Of a DNA stretch of 64,000 bases, positions 26,795 through 38,384 are shown piece by piece. A model generated the notes under the pieces. That model saw only the letters and a program-made list of their open reading frames with translations. It made no database searches and had not been told where the DNA came from. A program made the position numbers and the translations under genes. This DNA comes from Prinia subflava. Lineage: Eukaryota; Chordata; Aves; Passeriformes; Cisticolidae. The stretch covers positions 12,661,162-12,725,161 of the forward strand of contig NC_086283.1 in assembly GCF_021018805.1 (NCBI RefSeq), given 5' to 3'. The number at the start of each line of letters is the position of its first letter. The stretch's first letter is position 1.

Positions 26795-29700
26795 TGGACA
26801 AGATACAGCTTGGTAGATTCAGCTCTGCAGCTGGATCAGCAGCAGCCAGCACTTCTTAAGTGTGCTGTTTGTCTGGAACAACAGTACACAGATTTTTACT
26901 ACAAAATTATCAAGTGATTCAGAACTGTCCAGGATTCAAAAGCATAAAAGTATACATATAGTGTGTATACCACAGGGATTAAATTGGGTAAACACAAGGA
27001 AGCCACAGGGGCCAAGTGAGAGAAGGAATGAAGCCCTCTGGAGATTCTGCTCTTGCTCCAAGTACAAGAAACATGCATATGCTAAAAGTGATAAAGGCAA
27101 AAGAAAACCATGAGACAGGCAAGCAGCCCCAATAAAGCGTGTTTCAAATTCAGCAACTCCTACTACACTTTGTGGACACTTTTTAAAATGCAGCTTTACT
27201 GAAGAGTGTAAGAAATACCCTACGGGCTCTGTGCTTTTGATCAGTGATCACTCTACCCCACAGGTCACTGTGTCTGCCAATCTACCCTGCCTCTCTAGGC
27301 ACTAGGGAAAGATATGTAACAGCTAATATCTGCAGTCCATTCATTTCCACTTCCTCTTCCCAGGCAACTCCAGTCACTTTCCCAGAAATATGGGACAGAA
27401 AAGGCTTCCCTACCCCTTCCCCATGATCTCTGCTGTGAAACTGTTGCCCATGTGTTTCTCTTAACACCTCATGAAACTCCTGCTTTTGTCTCTCTGCATT
27501 CTCTGCTGTGGCAACAAATTGCAATAGTTCAGTACCACTGTTGAAGAAAAAAGAAAAAAAATCTCTTCTATATTATAAATGTGTTTCTCACAGTTACGGC
27601 ACGTGCAGCCCTGCCTTGAATGATTTTGTTTGTCTCAATCACATCCTCAGCACAACATTTTCTTCTCCAAACCAAAGAGCCTCTGCCTTTTTACCTTCCC
27701 TTCAATGGCTTCTTTCTCGTGTCAGGACAACTCTTCCTTGGCTCTTCTAGATCTACTGACAGCTTTGCCACACTCTGCCTGTCCTGGTCCTAGCCCCAGA
27801 AACTGTGTCTATCAGCAAAAGAGAAAATATTATGCCCTGGAACTTCTGGCAGAAAATGAGGATTTTTTGCAGCATGGTACTACTTAAGAACAGAACAGCT
27901 AGGAAATACCAGATCTTCTCCTGATGCTCTGGAAGATAGATGCACAGCTTCATGGAGCATATTAGAGTAATGCTTTCTGCAGTCATGAAATGAAGCATTT
28001 AAAAGTGAAATAAGCAGAACCAGAGTTTCAAGAAATAATTGTTATCCCTGGAGTAACTCCAAATCCCCAGGAGCTTTGTGCATTTCTCATGCATTCCAAA
28101 GAAGGAATAAAGGTGAATCTTGGTAATCCTGGTGAAGCTGAGAACTACAGAAAACAACTTGGCAATTCACGCTATTAGTGTCAGTTGATAAATACATTCA
28201 AATATTTTCTCATTTTTTGCTGTCTCTGCAGATTTCCCATTGCTATAGTAGAAGGCTACGCAGATGCTGTATCTGTAGAAAACAAAGATTCTGAAAGACA
28301 CCTAAAGTTGATCATTAGAACATAACAACTGGGGGTCCTCTGGGACAAATAAATATATTACTGTGATAATACCTGGAATCTGAACACTTCAAGATTAATT
28401 TAGTACTTATGGAATACAAAACAGAACTTGATCTCAGGAGACCCTTTCAAGATCTCAGCACTTCCACACAAGATATTTAATTAGTAAGAAATAAAAATAA
28501 ATGCTAATCCTGAAGAGTTTTCAAAGCAAAGAACTTTGGGAACAGATCCAAAAAAATAATTTAGGTGTATTCTGTGTCAAAATCAATGAATCCATGTACA
28601 TCTCTGCCTAAGTGTTACTATCTAAAAGTTTATCAAATATATTTTATTTCATGTGGAATTTCTGGTAGTATTTAATTTGTTCCTTACATCAATTCAAACA
28701 TTTCCTGTAGTTAATTTGCTGGTTTGTGAATTGAAGTAAAGAAATACAAAAATAGTAATTTGGGAGAACTTCATTTTTCAGGCTGTCAAGTCAGGATAAA
28801 ATTTTCCTTAATTAAACCCAATTCTTCAATAAATGATGCAGTTTTAATAACAGATAATCTTTCTTACCAGTGTTGAAAATACCCAAATCATATAATTCAC
28901 ACATGTATTTCTTAGCACAAAAGTTTTTCTAACTAATGACAGCTCATAATAACATGAAAGATTTTTTTTCCTCTCCTTTTCACCTCTCAAAAAGACTTGA
29001 TATTTGCTTCTCTTTCAAATTTAATATGGTGACCTCTGAAAGCAACTGCTGAGACGATACAGAGGAGCTCATGCTGTTGTTTTTGTTCAAATCAATTCAT
29101 CCTCCACAGAGATTCTTGGGCTTTACTAAATAAAATGTCTGCTGTCTCTCTGTTAGTCAAGAGTGATCTCAAGTAAATTAATGGCAAACACTTTCCATAA
29201 GTAAATAAAAGAGACTCCTGAAGGCTTCAGTACAAGATATTACTGCATACTTACCCTGGAAGAAATGGTTTGTTCCTTGCCAAGACTAAAATCCAAGAGT
29301 CCGGCAACAGAACAATTCTAAACCAGAGACAAAATGCCAAAAAGGCAAGCTTCACAAGCAAATCTTCAGCTCTGTGCTTCATAAGACAGGTCTTACTACT
29401 TGTGCATTTTACCAGCAATACAAATTTACTTTTCTAAATATATCACTATGATTATTAATATTGCAGACTTGTATATGTTCATCATGCCCATAAAGTAAAC
29501 AGAACTACTGGTGACAGAATTCCAGAAAAACCAATCCACAGAGTCCCTGAATATTTGGAAAGAGACATAAGGAAGAGAAATAACCCTATGTTAAATTCCT
29601 CCCCTGATGTAAGTAATAATTTACAGAAACTTGACCTATTTATTAGATTGGAGAATCACAGAAAAATGAAGTGTTGGACCATCAAAAAAACAGAGGGCCC

Positions 29701-29945
29701 ATACCAAAACTTAAGACCATGAAGTTGTTACAATTTTATATCAGGTTTAGCAGAATCATGCTACTATCTGTCTCCATCCTTCCCCCCAACCCCTGGGCTC
29801 AGCTGGGACACAAACTTGACAATATGCTTTATCAATACCCACAAGTTGGACCCCAGGTACACATTTCAAAGCGCTAATTTTCATATTTTAAATTTTTCTA
29901 ATTCAGTTTCAGGTTTCAAAAAAATCATATACCATCTTTCCACAT
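26795..29945. other. Non-coding unique DNA; one minus-strand exon-like interval
   Basis: No gene is recognised. An exon-like interval with good splice signals lies at 29255-29317 on the minus strand (see findings). A weak resemblance to a reversed CR1 tail near 29650-29690 was not accepted. Confidence 0.5.
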
Positions 29946-30100
29946 TGTGGGGGTTTTTGTTTGGTTGGTGGTGGGGTTTTTTTTTGGTTTTTTGTGGTGT
30001 TGTGTTTTTTTGGTTTTGGGGTTTTTTTTTTGTTTGTTTGTTTTTTGTGGTTTTTTGTTTGTTTGTTTGTTTTCTTCTTTGCTTTGTTTTGTTTTTTTTT
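29946..30100. repeat. T/G low-complexity tract
   Basis: About 155 bases consist almost only of T and G on the plus strand, with GTTT, GGTT and GGGG units and a run of GTTT repeats near 30030-30070. A 121-codon plus-strand open frame across it, with a G/F/V/W-rich translation, and a 64-codon Lys/Thr/Pro-rich minus frame are products of this composition and not genes. The G runs could form G-quadruplexes on the plus strand. Confidence 0.95.
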
Positions 30101-33100
30101 CAAAATGAATTTGTTTCTGCTAGCAAAATAGGTAATAAATTAGAAGAAAAGAAAAAAATGAAAGGGACACTAAGACCCTGATGATGTGTAATTAGGGAAG
30201 AAAGGGCTGAGAGCAACAATTGTATCACTGTGCTCTCCTTTCTTGAGTCATCACTTCTCCCTCAATGCAATTGTGTGGGGACACATATCTGTTGTAGGGT
30301 GGGGGTTTTAATGCCTTTGAGTGTGTCATAACCTAAGTGAACAATGTACTACAGGCAGATAGATTTCACCAGGAGGATACCCCATATTAGCATTCATTTA
30401 CCTGGCACAAAGACAAAGCAAAGGCAGAGGTGTGGCCTCAACTGCATCCACCAACCTACCAGGCACTCCTGGCTAGAGACTACCAAAATCTGTGCTGCTT
30501 CACTGGTTCTACTCCCTCGGCAGGCTAAAAATGACCATGTAGTCCCACACAGGGTAATCACACATTCACTCACCAGCTAGACACATTCTCCCAATTGAAG
30601 AAAAACATCTGCAGAAATGGACATCTTCACCTCTAATAAGCACTGTCCTTCCAAATGTAAAATGAGATATGTGTGCCCAGAAGTAGTCAAAGATGGAAGG
30701 ACATTACCTAAAAAAACCTTTAGAGCTTGACATTGTAACACTGTGTATTGTGAAAAGGGGAACCACTTCTCACAAGTCATGTACATAATGGAGATCCTTT
30801 CCTTTCTTCTTGAGGACTTAAAATCTGTGATTTTGACAATTCATGATAATCAGTACATTCACCAGCTCTGGATAACCTACCTTTCAGATCTCTGCATCGA
30901 AACTGAAGCAAAGCCTCAATAATAATCTCTGCATAGTCTAAGGACATTTAGATAGTCTAAAGCTACTTAAAGTAGCAGAATAAGAGCATATATTGTTCTT
31001 CATATAAACCTTTCCTTTTGCTGGATATTTCAAAGTCTGGGATTAGTAGCAATCTACTACAGCTGTCACAGTAATGCAACTGTATTGTCTCTTTGGTCAG
31101 TATTAAACTTGCTGCCCAAGTTTTGTTCAAGTTTTAATACAAATAAAATTAGCCGAGGACTTAATGTAAAAATATTTCATATGTGGCATCATCTCTTCAG
31201 GCAGAAATTGAGATGAGATTATCATTGTCCCCTAATAGACAGAAAGGAGGGCAGGAGGTAGAATTACAAAGAAATAAAGACATTTAGCACTGCATTGTTT
31301 CAAACAAAGTGGGAAACAGTGTCTTGCTGGAAGAAATACTATTGCGAAACAGATGCCATGCTGTTTACCTAATGACAAAGTAGCTGAACCAGAAAGATGG
31401 ATGGATTCTCATTGGCAGTTCCTGCTGACCACGTTAAGTACCATAGCTGAGAGATTTTTTAGACTTTCCTGTAATTATTTTATATAAGACTTGATTGAAC
31501 TAATGTGCTCTATGCAAATCTCTCTATATAAAGAAAACTGGAATCCGCAAAGGAGATTTTCCTTGCCCTCACTCAAAGCACAACAAGCATTGCTGCACTG
31601 CCTAAAATACAGCAACAGTGCTTGCACAAAGACTTCATGGTGGATAATAACCTTCATGGGTTTTGCCAAAAGTTTTGGGTGGTTTTAAACTTCACCCTGA
31701 TTTACAGAGGAGATGAGGGTGAGTTTCCACATTAATCTGCGTTTAATCAATTATAATACTCTGAATTAAAGCCACTGTATCTCTAGAAATGCTCCTCACT
31801 ACCCTGCAACATGATGCAGACATGCTAATCTCATTAGTACATTCTGAGGCGTCAGTTATACATCTTGCAATGCAGTTCTCCAAATAAGTTGCTACCAGAT
31901 TTGCCTAAAATGGCCAAGAGAACAGTCAAAGGCAACTTAGCTATTATAAATCTCAAACAGGATCACAAAATAAGCTGGGACTACCACACTGCTGAGGACT
32001 TCACTCAGACAGCAACCCCCTGTCTCCCCACAAGCAACAAAAACCCTAGTACAACTTAAATTGAAAAAGGCTTCACTCACCATTTTGTGGCTAACTCAGT
32101 GGCTAAAGTAAAAATGCACAAAATTATCTCAAAGGAATTCAAAGGAAGAAAGAATTTGATCGCTGTCATTGTTTGACTGTTGAGACTATTGTTCTCAGGG
32201 TGCTTTAGGCTCACTAAAATCTACCTTTCTGTTGGTTTATAAGTTCAAATTCTTTTCTTTTACAGTTGTACTGGTCTCAGCAGCCCTTTTCAAAGCACTA
32301 GAGCTGTATAGATGAACTGAACTGATTTACATAGTTTCAGAATTCGACTCAAAAGACTTTAAGTAGCATGCTGAGATCGGATATATGACATCTATACCAG
32401 AGCATCTAGGATTTGATTGCAATATAATGAAGAGTCATTTAAGTAATTACTTTTGCATAAATTACTCTGTGCTGGTACATTCCAATCTATAATTGCAGCA
32501 TGTTACAAGCACCATGGTTACTAATCAAGGGGTAAAAGGAATTTGAGACCTGGAAAGAGCAAGAGAAATTAGGTAGAGCTAATGTATGGACTGACTAAGG
32601 AACATATTATTCCTCTTCCATCTTGACATGTAGTATGCATATAAGCAGGAAAGTAAGCAAAAGGACCCAGAAGTGACACACCTACCTATCCCAGCCCAGG
32701 TAACTTGTACTTCAGTGTGTCACAGAATATATAAACACACTAAGCAGATTAGATTGATATCATAGATTCTCTCAGCATGATTTAAATAAAATGATAAATC
32801 AAGATGCCAACATTGCCATATTCTGAAATTTCATAAAAATTCAACATCCTCAAATGATTCATTAGTGGAAGCCATGTGTTATATATGTAGCAGCCTCATA
32901 GCCTTCCTGTGTTCTACAAAATGAGTCTTTGGCCACGGCAAAATCCTTTTGCTGATTTCAGGTAGCAGAGGACACCACTATACACAACTCCAAGCAAATC
33001 CACAGGAGTAACATGAAGCAGAGCACTAGTAACCTGAAGAAAAGCCCACCCATTCTCCAGACAGAATGGGAACAGTAGCATTTGCTGACTTCTGAGGCAT

Positions 33101-36100
33101 ATTTGCAAGTTTTTATGATCCTCTAGCATGTTTTTCAGTTAAAGCAGTTTTGACTGGTACTCAATTTTTGTTAGGAATACTTGGCACAGCTGCTCTCTTA
33201 TGAAGCTAAATGTCTTGTGACAGTAAACGTAGCATGATGGAGGGGGTCTGGCAGAGACGCCAAATGATCTTTGGCCCTTACATATACATGTGACATTTCC
33301 AGAAAAAAAGGCCTATTTATTAGATAACCCACTAGGGAACAATCCTTCAATTGATGGCTACAGCCATGTTCTTCTGGCAAATACAAGCTTCTGAGAATGC
33401 CAATCACAGGTTAGGATACGTTCTGCAAAGCAAGTAGAAATGAAATAATAGGAAGTAAAAACCCTTAAAGAGGAGTTATATTTGGATGGAAGGGTTCCTT
33501 AGTTGTCACATTCAGAATTGCCCACAGCACTTATCCTGGTGAAGCTTTGGCACTACCCACTAAGCTCAGCTGTCCCACCATCCATATGTCACCATTATCA
33601 CAAATAATTATTATATACTCTCAGAACATATTAAAAGCAGAGTGGAATTAGATATAAATACAGGAAAATTAAGAACAAGACAAGACCAACAAGACACACT
33701 CACATGTTCAAAACACCACAATTCAAGATGACTTCCTTTGACAAATTCCATCTGCAGTCCTGTCTCACATAAAAGTAGGCAAAGTTACAAAGCCTGTAAG
33801 TTTGTAAGCTATGAAAAATAAGGCGTGGGAGAACAAATCATGTCATAGATAACACCTTCAGCCATCACCAGAAAAAAATCATGACCATACATTCAAGAAA
33901 CTGGGTTGATGTCTGAACTGCTTTCCTATCATCAGGAATGAAGAGAGATGCAGAGTATCTGCAAAAGGCACAGAAAGAGTAATTAGACCTAATTAATGAT
34001 TACAACATAGAGTGAGGAACATAGGAAAGAACAGCTTTGCTTTTCCTCCCTCCTTACAGGTTGTGTTGGTGGGCTATGTTGTCAAGCAATCTCAAGTTAA
34101 AGCTAACAAAGTCTTCTGTGTGGGAATAGATTTATATACACATATCACACTCAGAGCTACATAAACACATATGCCCAAAGACAAGCTAATCCCTTTAATG
34201 AATCCAGCCCACTGCAGTCTAATCATTATGAATTTTCTTTATAATAGAAGCTTGATAATGAGCATTCAGATGCAGAAACACAATGCAATCTCACTTGTAA
34301 AGCATTACAAACTTTATCCTTTTTGAACCAAAAAGTATGGCTTGGTTAATTTCCTCTCTAACTTTCAGGCTTCTTTGGTCCCAAATTTTAAATCTTGCTG
34401 ATGTTAGTTACTGCAACTTAATTCTGCTACCATGATTCTTTGTGCCCACTAGACATATAGTGTACAAATCTACTGACAGAACATCAATTCCTGGCAAGTG
34501 CTCTTGGCAAAAGAATGATCCTTCCCTCTCTGCAGAGTCATTTCAGATATTTAGACTATGCACAGAAATACAAAAATTTACCTTGGGATGGGTAGGATTT
34601 GTTGAAGCGGCCTTTGAAGTCCTGCTGAAATGTTTGAGTCAGTTTTGAGCTTGGACTTTTCCTGGAGATGAATAAAAGCACAACAGAAAGGAGCAGAAGA
34701 AAGGAGAGAAAGCTACAGGAATGGGAAGCACATGAGAGTAATCCCTTCCAACCTCTACCCCTCTAAAACAACTCTGAACAGATGGGTAAAGCTGCATCAA
34801 GCCAAAGCTGTTACTTTGGGTGAAACATAAATTAGACATAGAAGCATCTGATGCTCAGTAGTACCACAGGTTGCACAAAAATCTGACTTGTAAGATCCTG
34901 CTGGCCAATGTTGGGTGCGTCCAGCCTTCAGAATTCTTAGGTTAGGATTAGACTAAATGTTGAGTTAATCTATCCCCACTGTTATCATAACCAGTATGAT
35001 ATGAAGGGATTTTCACCAAGAAGGTAAATAATTAAATGGAGTAAATGAGATAGTAACAGAACCCAAACTTCATCAAGTGAGCTTATTTATCCAGTCATTA
35101 TTCCACCTTGTAAAATTATCTATATGTAAACACAGAGACTTCTTAAAATGAATAAATTAATTAGTGTGGGCTGTCATACTTAGCTTTTTTATACTAGGAT
35201 GGTAAAGTTTGACTGTTTAGTGGGGTTTTTTTGCAAGCCCCACAGATACGTTCATTTTTACACATATTTGTATATATATATTGAATTATGGGTAATAATC
35301 TGCAACCAAGTCAAAAACAACCTAATCCTAGAAATGAGGCTATTGAGCTAGTCATGATCAGTCAAAATCTCCACTGATAAACACATATCTCTCCCAACTG
35401 CTCTGCCTATGATACAGAAAATTCCTGAGAAATACAGCATTGCCTGCATAGATTGTGTCAGCTGTCAAGTAGAGGAGGTTGTCAGCAGTTGAAAGGGAAA
35501 AAAAATAAAATCTAAAACAAGATTCCTAGCTTCTACTAACAGAAAAATCCTTGCTTTCATACTTTTTCCAATAAAAATTACAATCCAACATTAATAATAT
35601 TGGATTTAAAAGTATCAAATTCACTTATTTGAACAGGCATTTAATCAGTCAAATCAGTCATGGGCACTATTAATTCTCCTAAAGGAAGCACCAGGTTTTT
35701 TGTGCTGATTTATGGAATCCTCCATGGATAAATAAATTGGACACTATGTGGACTAGATTTACTGAAGTTACAGGAAGAGCAGTATTTGCCCTATAATATG
35801 CTGCAGCACTATTTTCTTGACTCCCACTAGCTAAGCACTGGCTAAACAAGATGGAATACTGATAGAGTACAGCTATATTGTGTTACTGAGGCATTAAAGA
35901 CCTCATGTTATTACTAAGACATCAAAAGCAAGACAAAAATATTTTCAGTTGCCATTTGAATTTCAATGGTAGGAAAAAAAAGCTGAATTTTCTCTCAAAA
36001 CCATTTTCAACTTTCAGGTTTTGCCACAACCTACTGTTGCCCATACAGCATCTATCGTTTTCAATGTCTACAATAAACCACAAATGCTTTTTTTAGCCAC

Positions 36101-36798
36101 AGATGTTAAGGGTGGCTAAGATTTCATTTTAGAAGAACACTGAAAATAAAGTGTTTCACCTCCATCTCCTTAGGGAACATGTTGCGTGTCATCTCTGCTC
36201 ATCTAAGTTGTGAACGGATTTTAATACAATGTCCATGTTACACCTGGGACACAACTCCATTGGCCACACAAAGTAAATTTCTGGGCCTTTCTAGCTTATA
36301 TCACACTTTTATATTGCGCTTATATGCTCTATTACTACCATAACAGTCTGTTCTGACCTACAGAAGGATATATGGACTGCCAATGGTAGGTGAGAAGACC
36401 AGATCAGGTAGTGCTATTGCCCCATCTTTTCTGCATTACTCACTTGAATTCAGCATGTGACTGCTTGAATAAATCACAATTTCCAGCTTATGTGACATGT
36501 TATTTTTTCCAGCTCTTATTATTAACAGTTATGGGTGTTTTATTTAAAATAAGCTCATGGAGTACTCAGGGAGAAAGCCATGAATTAGACTCAATGTGCT
36601 TGGTTTCTCACTAAAACAGAGATATGAATTTTTCTCAGCAAACAGAAAGATTCATCACCTAACTCTGAGAAGAAGAATTGAAGTTTTACTCACACACTGA
36701 GATGCACAGCCAGAACCTAGAGCTATTACCTAGGTATTTTAAAATGTACCACTGCTAGAAATTGTATCATAATAAGTCAGTATAAAGCATGTTCTTAG
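30101..36798. other. Non-coding unique DNA, nothing recognised
   Basis: No gene, RNA or repeat family is recognised in this stretch. Open frames are short and chance-like. A possible short exon with a good acceptor and a GTGAGT donor occurs on the minus strand near 30572-30606, but its 35-nt length makes it weak. Confidence 0.55.
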
Positions 36799-36975
36799 AA
36801 ATATCACCCTGTGAATAACTCAATTCCTCAGGTTCTCCAGTCCCAGCTGGTGGAAGATTACCACATAGTGAAAAGGCTTGCTGAGGATTTTGTTGATGTA
36901 CTGCCAGCTGAAGTTCTGGTGCAGCAAAAGGCATTCTCTGCTGTGTGGAAATTGAGGACAAGATGCTGCACCTGA
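36799..36975 (+). other. Unrecognised protein-like open frame, no ATG (possible exon or pseudogene piece)
   Basis: The frame is open for 59 codons between an in-frame TAG at 36796-36798 and a TGA at 36973-36975, with no suitable start codon. A possible splice acceptor, caattcctcag, ends at 36831. From there the codons have a coding-like pattern: G-rich first positions, T/A-rich second positions and many CTG, GTG, GAG and CAG codons. The translation contains DYHIVKRLAEDFVDVLPAEV, an amphipathic, helix-like stretch with mixed charge, followed by a K/R- and C-rich end. I do not recognise the family. It may be a terminal exon, a fragment of a decayed retrocopy, or chance. It overlaps the 166-codon minus-strand frame at 36767-37267, which looks more like its shadow than a gene. 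Confidence 0.3.
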
Positions 36976-37240
36976 TGCAATCATCAGCTGCCAACCTATT
37001 TGCTTTGATTCCCTGGCAGCACACAAAGTTTGGGCAAAGAAGAGAGTTTTGCACAAAATGGAACTTCCAGTCACGGTAACTGATGGACTTGTCAGAAGAT
37101 GAAACACAGATACCAAATACTGACTTATCTGTACAACTGCAGCCAGAAAATGCAGCTATGTAAGAATGACATGGGAGCAAGAAAGGAAAGAGAAGAAAGA
37201 GAAAATGAAGAAAGACTGTGCAAAAAAAGTAGAAAGAGGG

Positions 37241-37270
37241 ACAAAATTGACAAGACAAAATTGACAAGAC
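37241..37270. repeat. 14-bp tandem duplication
   Basis: The unit acaaaattgacaag is present twice without mismatch (37241-37254 and 37255-37268), followed by two bases of a third copy. It lies in a purine-rich stretch of the plus strand. Confidence 0.9.
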
Positions 37271-38356
37271 GAAGACTTCAAAAGAGATCTTTTAAACAGC
37301 TAGGACAGCAGTATGATCTGTATGTTTAAAATCTACACATGGCTTTAGATCTAACAGGCTGGAAACATGTGACTCATGACACCTTTTTCCCCTCTGTGCA
37401 TGGAGACATGGAGCAGATGAGTGTGAACATCTGAGGGACTGGGTTTTGCACAGGCAACCAGCTGCTGGAGGTGCAAGGAAACACGAAGATGAGCACTTAA
37501 ACAGTCACAGGAAAAGTGAACCAGATCGTAATCTAAACATCATGTTCCAGGTATCTGCCATGGTTTCATTTGTCAAAATTCTAATAACTCCATTAACCAG
37601 TCTAAGCAGATCCCAAATTAGAAGTACTTCCTAAGAAATATTCATCAGCATTAAGGCAAGTTCCTTATTCAAAACTGTAAGGACTTAACAACAGACAGCC
37701 TGCATTGCAAATAGAGTAGGAAAATATTTATGATTCCATTGTCAGAGACAATGTTTAATGAAGCCAGTAAATGCAGAATTGTTTTCTGACTGCAAACTCT
37801 GCAAGACATTTCAATGAATTTATGTCAAAAACAGTTACTAGTACAATCCCTTTCACTGCAGTGTTGGAAACAGGCAGTTCAGGCTTTTATGGCCTTACTT
37901 TCCAAGTCCTGTACACTTTATGCTACCAACACATGTGTTTGAAATTAAGTAGTGAACATCATTATTTAACGTGCACAAAAATGTCAAAGGGTCTAGCTGG
38001 CCATATGTTAACAACCAAACTGTACACCTGGCCTCAGCCTTCACTACAGATCAGTTTGTGCATCAAACTACAAAAATCTGGGGGTGTTTGGTGCTTCTTT
38101 CTGGTTTGGGTTTTTTTCCCCACTGCATTTGTGCATCACTGACTTACAAAATGTAACAAATTTTGGGGCTGAGATATTTCTTTTCTTGCAGTCTTCAGCA
38201 TGTGGAGAATACTGTTGGAGAGGGTTTGCTTTTCAAAGCAACTTTGACAATAATTGCCAGTGCGCACTTAAATTTGTGTGAGCCTTAGAGTCCATAAAAA
38301 CGTAGAAAGCATTCATTGTGTAATTTTGTATGACAGTGCTCAAGGTTCACAGGGGG

Positions 38357-38384
38357 AAAAACCCCAAACCCCAAAACCAACCAA
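38357..38384. repeat. A/C low-complexity patch
   Basis: AAACCCC and AAAACC units form a short patch, including ccccaaaccccaaaaccaac. It is a small relative of the 42419-42537 tract. Confidence 0.75.

Noticed and set aside
29650..29690. Possible reversed CR1 tail (gagaatcacagaaaaatgaa)
   Set aside because: Only the AATCACAGAA core fits; the rest diverges and the match is within chance.
29816..30181. 121-codon plus ORF and 64-codon minus ORF
   Set aside because: Both are translations of the T/G low-complexity tract.
30572..30606. 35-nt minus-strand exon-like interval with a GTGAGT donor
   Set aside because: It is too short to carry information, and no neighbouring exon was found.
36767..37267. 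Longest ATG-started ORF of the window (166 codons, minus strand)
   Set aside because: Its first third is a hydrophobic run produced by purine-rich sequence on the plus strand, no domain is recognisable, and its remainder lies antisense to a better-looking plus frame. A frame this long is plausible by chance in 64 kb read in six frames.
37771..38142. 123-codon plus ORF
   Set aside because: Its composition is ordinary for chance frames, with no domain, splice support or family resemblance.
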